Of a DNA stretch of 64,000 nt, positions 61,089-64,000 are shown one piece after another. Position numbers and translations under genes: made by a program. This DNA is from Methylobacter luteus IMV-B-3098. GTDB taxonomy: Bacteria; Pseudomonadota; Gammaproteobacteria; Methylococcales; Methylomonadaceae. Positions within the stretch are counted from its first letter, which is position 1. Each line of letters begins with the position of its first letter. The notes under the pieces are model-generated. The model worked only from the letters and a program-made list of their open reading frames with translations, was not told the DNA's origin and did not search any database. The stretch spans positions 3,553,789-3,617,788 of the forward strand of contig NZ_KE386569.1 in the NCBI RefSeq assembly GCF_000427625.1, read 5' to 3'.

Positions 61089-62336
61089 TCAAGGCAGCAA
61101 CTGCTCCCCGGTCCAAAGCTGGGCAATCGTTTCCCTTGCCCTGATCAAGTGCAGATTGCTTCCGTCGACCATCAGTTCGGCTACACGCGGCCTGGAATTG
61201 TAATTTGAGCTCATGGAAAAGCCGTAAGCGCCCGATGACCGTATGGCCAATAAATCGCCCTGGGCAATTTTGAGCATGCGCTCCTTTCCCAGGAAGTCGC
61301 CCGTTTCACAGACCGGACCGACGATATCCCAGCGCATCTCTGGCGCCTGGCTTTGCCTTTTGACCGGAATGATGTCCTGCCAGGCGCTGTATAAAGAGGG
61401 ACGCACCAGATCGTTCATGGCCGCATCGACAATGGCAAAATTCTTGTGGGCCGTCGGCTTGAGGTATTCAACCTGGGTAACCAGAATGCCCGCATTGCCG
61501 ACAATAGCGCGGCCTGGTTCCAGCAGGATTTCAAAGTCGCTGACGCCCAGATGCTCCAGCACGGCTCCGATATAATCGGCCGGCTCGGGAGGTTGCTCGT
61601 CTTTATAGCGGATGCCGAGCCCTCCGCCCAGATCCAGATGATGCAGAGCGATGCCTTCGGCCTTGAGGGTTGACACCAGATTCAGCACGCGATCCAGCGC
61701 ATCAAGGAAAGGCCGGGTTTCGATCAGTTGCGAGCCAATATGGCAGTCTATGCCGATCACGTTAATATGAGGCAGCGCGGCGGCACGGCGGTATTCGCTC
61801 AAGGCCTGCTCAATGTCGATGCCGAATTTGTTCTCTTTCAGACCGGTCGAGATATAAGGATGGGTTTTGGCGTCGACGTCGGGATTGACCCGGAAAGAGA
61901 CCGGCGCAATAACGCCCAGTTGTCCGGCCAGCCGGTTAATCCGGTCCAGCTCGTCGCTGACCTCAATATTAAAACAGCGTATGCCGATTTTCAGCGCGGC
62001 CAGAATTTCGTCTTCGCGTTTGCCGACGCCCGAGAACACGATTTTTTGGGGATCGCCGCCAGCGGCAAGGACGCGCTCCATTTCGCCCAGTGAGACAATG
62101 TCAAAGCCTGATCCCAGGCGTGCCAGCAAATTAAGAATGGCAATACTGGAGTTGGCTTTGACGGCATAGCAGATCAGATGCGCCTGATCGCCAAAGGCTC
62201 GGTCAAAGGCATGCCAGTGCCTTTCCAGTGTGGCTCTGGAATAAATGTAACAAGGACTGCCATATTTATAGACGATGTCCTGTACAGACACATCTTCGGC
62301 GAACAGTTCGTCGTTTCGATAATTAAAATAATCCAT
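61089..62336 (-). CDS. lysA: Diaminopimelate decarboxylase
   Basis: 415-aa PLP enzyme, last step of lysine synthesis. PLP Lys in CYAVKANSS, the Gly loop GLGIRY in LDLGGGLGIRYK, Cys-containing VGPVCETGDFLG and the C-terminal GAYGFSMSSNYNSRPR. It starts one base after the lptM stop. Confidence 0.97.
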   Translation of the reverse strand: MDYFNYRNDELFAEDVSVQDIVYKYGSPCYIYSRATLERHWHAFDRAFGDQAHLICYAVKANSSIAILNLLARLGSGFDIVSLGEMERVLAAGGDPQKIVFSGVGKREDEILAALKIGIRCFNIEVSDELDRINRLAGQLGVIAPVSFRVNPDVDAKTHPYISTGLKENKFGIDIEQALSEYRRAAALPHINVIGIDCHIGSQLIETRPFLDALDRVLNLVSTLKAEGIALHHLDLGGGLGIRYKDEQPPEPADYIGAVLEHLGVSDFEILLEPGRAIVGNAGILVTQVEYLKPTAHKNFAIVDAAMNDLVRPSLYSAWQDIIPVKRQSQAPEMRWDIVGPVCETGDFLGKERMLKIAQGDLLAIRSSGAYGFSMSSNYNSRPRVAELMVDGSNLHLIRARETIAQLWTGEQLLP

Positions 62337-62337
62337 T

Positions 62338-62466
62338 TTATTCGTCTTTATCCGGTTCTACGTGAATAGGCGCAGGTTGGCCTGGCAGGTAAAGCGGTCC
62401 CGGCTGCCCGCAGCCTGCGGCAACTGAACTTAGCAGTAATAATAGTAGTAATTTATAGTTTTTCAT
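62338..62466 (-). CDS. lptM: Small lipoprotein LptM (YifL)
   Basis: 42-aa lipoprotein, too short for usual gene finders. MKNYKLLLLLLLSSVAAGC gives the signal and lipobox (Cys19), followed by the family core GQPGPLYLP and a short acidic tail. LptM helps LptD mature in the LPS export machine. The lysA neighbourhood is the conserved location. In its leader AACCATG (62491-62497) and CATGGTT (62512-62518) form an inverted repeat. Confidence 0.85.
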   Translation of the reverse strand: MKNYKLLLLLLLSSVAAGCGQPGPLYLPGQPAPIHVEPDKDE

Positions 62467-62661
62467 GAGGCATTGATAAAAATAGTCGGCAACCATGTGA
62501 TGCTAAGGACGCATGGTTAAAAACAACTCACATAATAAGCCGAATTATAATAAAAGACATACAGCTTTATAGATTTGTCCAATTGTGGCCTATAGCAAAT
62601 ACCGGCAGGGCGTGGGGCGGCGGTTGAAGTTATTGGAAACCCCGATTTTAACTGAAAGCCT
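62467..62661. other. 195-bp spacer upstream of lptM
   Basis: AT-rich in its first half, with a TTATAAT-like -10 on the minus strand near 62545, likely serving lptM. A short frame on the plus strand from 62585 has no match. Confidence 0.3.
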
Positions 62662-62805
62662 ATGCCTGTGGAACTTTCTTTACCTAAAAAACAATCCCTG
62701 AATTGGGCTTGGAATGAATTCGGGCAAGGTCGCCAAAGGCAAGATCCTATTCCCGTAGCGCCTCATAGGAGACCAGTGCCTGAACAATCCCGCCGGCGGA
62801 CAGCA
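62662..62805 (+). pseudogene. Possible IS4-type transposase N-terminus remnant
   Basis: VELSLPKKQSLNWAWNEFGQ resembles the start of IS4/Tn5-type transposases (a Trp, then an EFG triplet). After a one-base shift the text reads RLIGDQCLNNPAGGQQAL, recalling the family stretch with Pro and Ala that follows. A stop interrupts the second frame. Too short and degraded for certainty. Beyond it, 62806-63060 holds no supported gene. Confidence 0.25.
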
Positions 62806-63060
62806 GGCGCTCTGACTTTGCTCATTTTTTCCGGGATCGACAAGGCTCTGCCGCGGTAGAGGCGGCGATGATTCAGGTAAGCCCAAGAAAGAATTGGAAT
62901 TGTGACCGATGAGACAAGCTCATGCCTTGCCTGACAGAGGCGCGTTTATCGCTTGCCAAGGCAAAGCCGATCTGGCTTTCGGATTCAATAAGCGGTGCGG
63001 ATCTATTGCATCCTTGCCATATAATGATCGTTAGCGCTGCACGCTTCCCGCATGTGCGCT

Positions 63061-63201
63061 ATGATCCGGCCAGGACAAATCAATTTTGTCACCGGCGAAG
63101 AAAGCCAGACCATCTTCGCTCATTTAAAAAGGACGGCCCAGACGTTATTGACGCCTGATGTGGCCAAACGGCGTCAATGGCTGCTGAAAGCCTGTCTTTG
63201 A
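63061..63201 (+). CDS. Doubtful 46-codon frame
   Basis: MIRPGQINFVTGEESQTIFA opens a 46-aa frame ending LLKACL just before the fructosamine kinase gene. Composition looks protein-like (HLKRTAQTLLTPDVAKRRQW), but there is no ribosome site and no recognised family. It may be a remnant of a longer gene. Confidence 0.2.
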   Translation: MIRPGQINFVTGEESQTIFAHLKRTAQTLLTPDVAKRRQWLLKACL

Positions 63202-63231
63202 ACAACAGTTTGGAAACAGGGTAGGTAAATT

Positions 63232-64000
63232 ATGAATTGGCGGATTATTTCAGAACATATTGGGGCGGCAACGGGGCAGGCTTTTACGGTCGTTTCGTCA
63301 CAAGCCGTAAGCGGCGGTGACATCAATTCCGCCTTCCGACTGAAAGGACATGATAAAACCTATTTTGTGAAGCTCAATCGCGCTGATTTGGCTGCGATGT
63401 TTGAAGCCGAATTCGCCGGCCTGATGGAGATAGCATCGGCTCAAGCCCTGCGTGTGCCTGCGGCCATCGCTGCCGGCAGCACGGCGGATCATGCCTTTCT
63501 GGTGCTCGAAAATATTGAATTCGGTGCATCGAGCAAGGCGTCCGAGCGTCTGCTGGGGCAGCAGCTTGCGCGTCTGCATGCCGTGAAACAGCCGTATTTC
63601 GGCTGGCACCGCGACAACACCATCGGCAGCACGCGGCAACCCAACGGCCAATATATCGACTGGCTGAGCTTCTGGCGTGAGCAGCGTCTGGGCTTTCAGC
63701 TGAAACTGGCGGCATCGAACGGTTACGGCGGACGGTTGCAAGCGAGCGGCGAGCGGCTTCTCGGTGATCTGGCCGCTTTATTCGATAGCTACGCGCCCGA
63801 GCCTTCCCTGCTTCACGGCGACTTATGGGCCGGCAATGCGGCCGTGGACACGCAGGGGCTTCCCGTTATCTTCGATCCTGCCTGTTATTATGGCGACCGC
63901 GAGGCCGATCTGGCCATGACCGAACTGTTCGGCGGGTTCGGGCGCGATTTCTATGCCACCTACCGGGAAGCCTGGCCTTTAGACCAAGGCTATAGCGTCA
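63232..64000 (+). CDS. Fructosamine kinase-family protein, 3' end cut
   Basis: The 5' 256 codons of a protein in the fructosamine-3-kinase/YniA family, running off the window. N-lobe Lys in YFVKLN, catalytic loop LLHGDLWAGN and metal Asp in VIFDPACYYGDREADLAM are present. These kinases phosphorylate ketoamine sugar adducts on proteins or related small molecules so that they break down. Ribosome site GTAGGT precedes the ATG by six to seven bases. About 35 residues of the usual 290 are missing. Confidence 0.88.
   Translation, partial: MNWRIISEHIGAATGQAFTVVSSQAVSGGDINSAFRLKGHDKTYFVKLNRADLAAMFEAEFAGLMEIASAQALRVPAAIAAGSTADHAFLVLENIEFGASSKASERLLGQQLARLHAVKQPYFGWHRDNTIGSTRQPNGQYIDWLSFWREQRLGFQLKLAASNGYGGRLQASGERLLGDLAALFDSYAPEPSLLHGDLWAGNAAVDTQGLPVIFDPACYYGDREADLAMTELFGGFGRDFYATYREAWPLDQGYSV

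Overview
The window reads as a chromosomal segment of a gammaproteobacterium. Synteny blocks resemble Pseudomonas and relatives: priA-argS-ftsN, radC/coaBC-dut-algC-argB, pilT-pilU, proC-yggT-yggU, bamD/rluD-pgeF, lptM-lysA-dapF-DUF484-xerC and pstSCAB-phoU. A periplasmic methanethiol oxidase with SCO and MauG-type partners fits a methylotroph or methanotroph of the Methylococcales type, but that is inference: no methane or methanol oxidation gene lies here. Apart from the decayed transposase stretches, the base composition and codon use look even by eye.

Layout. 1-1.6 kb: 3' end of an rRNA operon (23S, 5S, terminator). 1.6-4.3 kb: a short-chain dehydrogenase, then a broken IS630-type transposase and unassigned DNA. 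4.3-15 kb: an unusual triosephosphate isomerase, lnt, a Lon-like protease, ftsN-like, argS, priA, then a 470-bp spacer with DnaA boxes and a perfect palindrome. 15-21.5 kb: exported methyltransferase-like protein, dsbB, an SDR/SPL-type radical SAM pair, proC-yggT-yggU and a DUF4124 protein. 21.4-29 kb: argB, membrane-anchored algC, dut, coaBC (apparent ATT start), radC, purC, djlA. 29-32.8 kb: pilU, pilT, yggS and a lone M41-like zinc peptidase. 33-37.4 kb: NemR-like tetR, DUF4242 gene, methanethiol oxidase, and a SCO-MauG fusion. 37.4-46.4 kb: CHAD protein, SixA-like phosphatase, Pho box and pstSCAB-phoU. 46.5-52 kb: bamD, rluD, pgeF, a ZIP transporter and pgm. 51.7-55 kb: two L,D-transpeptidases around an lpp-like lipoprotein gene, rdgC and a DNA glycosylase. 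55-62.5 kb: darP, dinB, DUF4389 and DUF2333 membrane proteins, xerC, DUF484, dapF, lysA and a 42-aa lptM. 62.5-64 kb: a possible IS4 remnant and a fructosamine kinase-family gene cut by the window end.

The most interesting unit is the tetR / DUF4242 / mtoX / sco-mauG cluster at 33.07-37.36 kb. The same 12-bp motif (AGAC-R-ACC-R-GTC) lies between the -35 and -10 of tetR and in front of the DUF4242 gene. The regulator keeps a Cys at the place used by NemR for sensing. SCO and MauG, usually separate mtoX neighbours, are one polypeptide, and a terminator-like hairpin separates mtoX from it. This looks like a self-contained methanethiol-oxidation module with its own sensor.

Other functional groupings: phosphate uptake (Pho box, PstSCAB, PhoU) beside a CHAD protein and a SixA-like phosphatase; envelope anchoring (Lpp plus two L,D-transpeptidases); sugar phosphate and precursor supply (algC, pgm, tpiA); diaminopimelate and lysine synthesis (dapF, lysA). 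No tRNA gene and no CRISPR array was seen.
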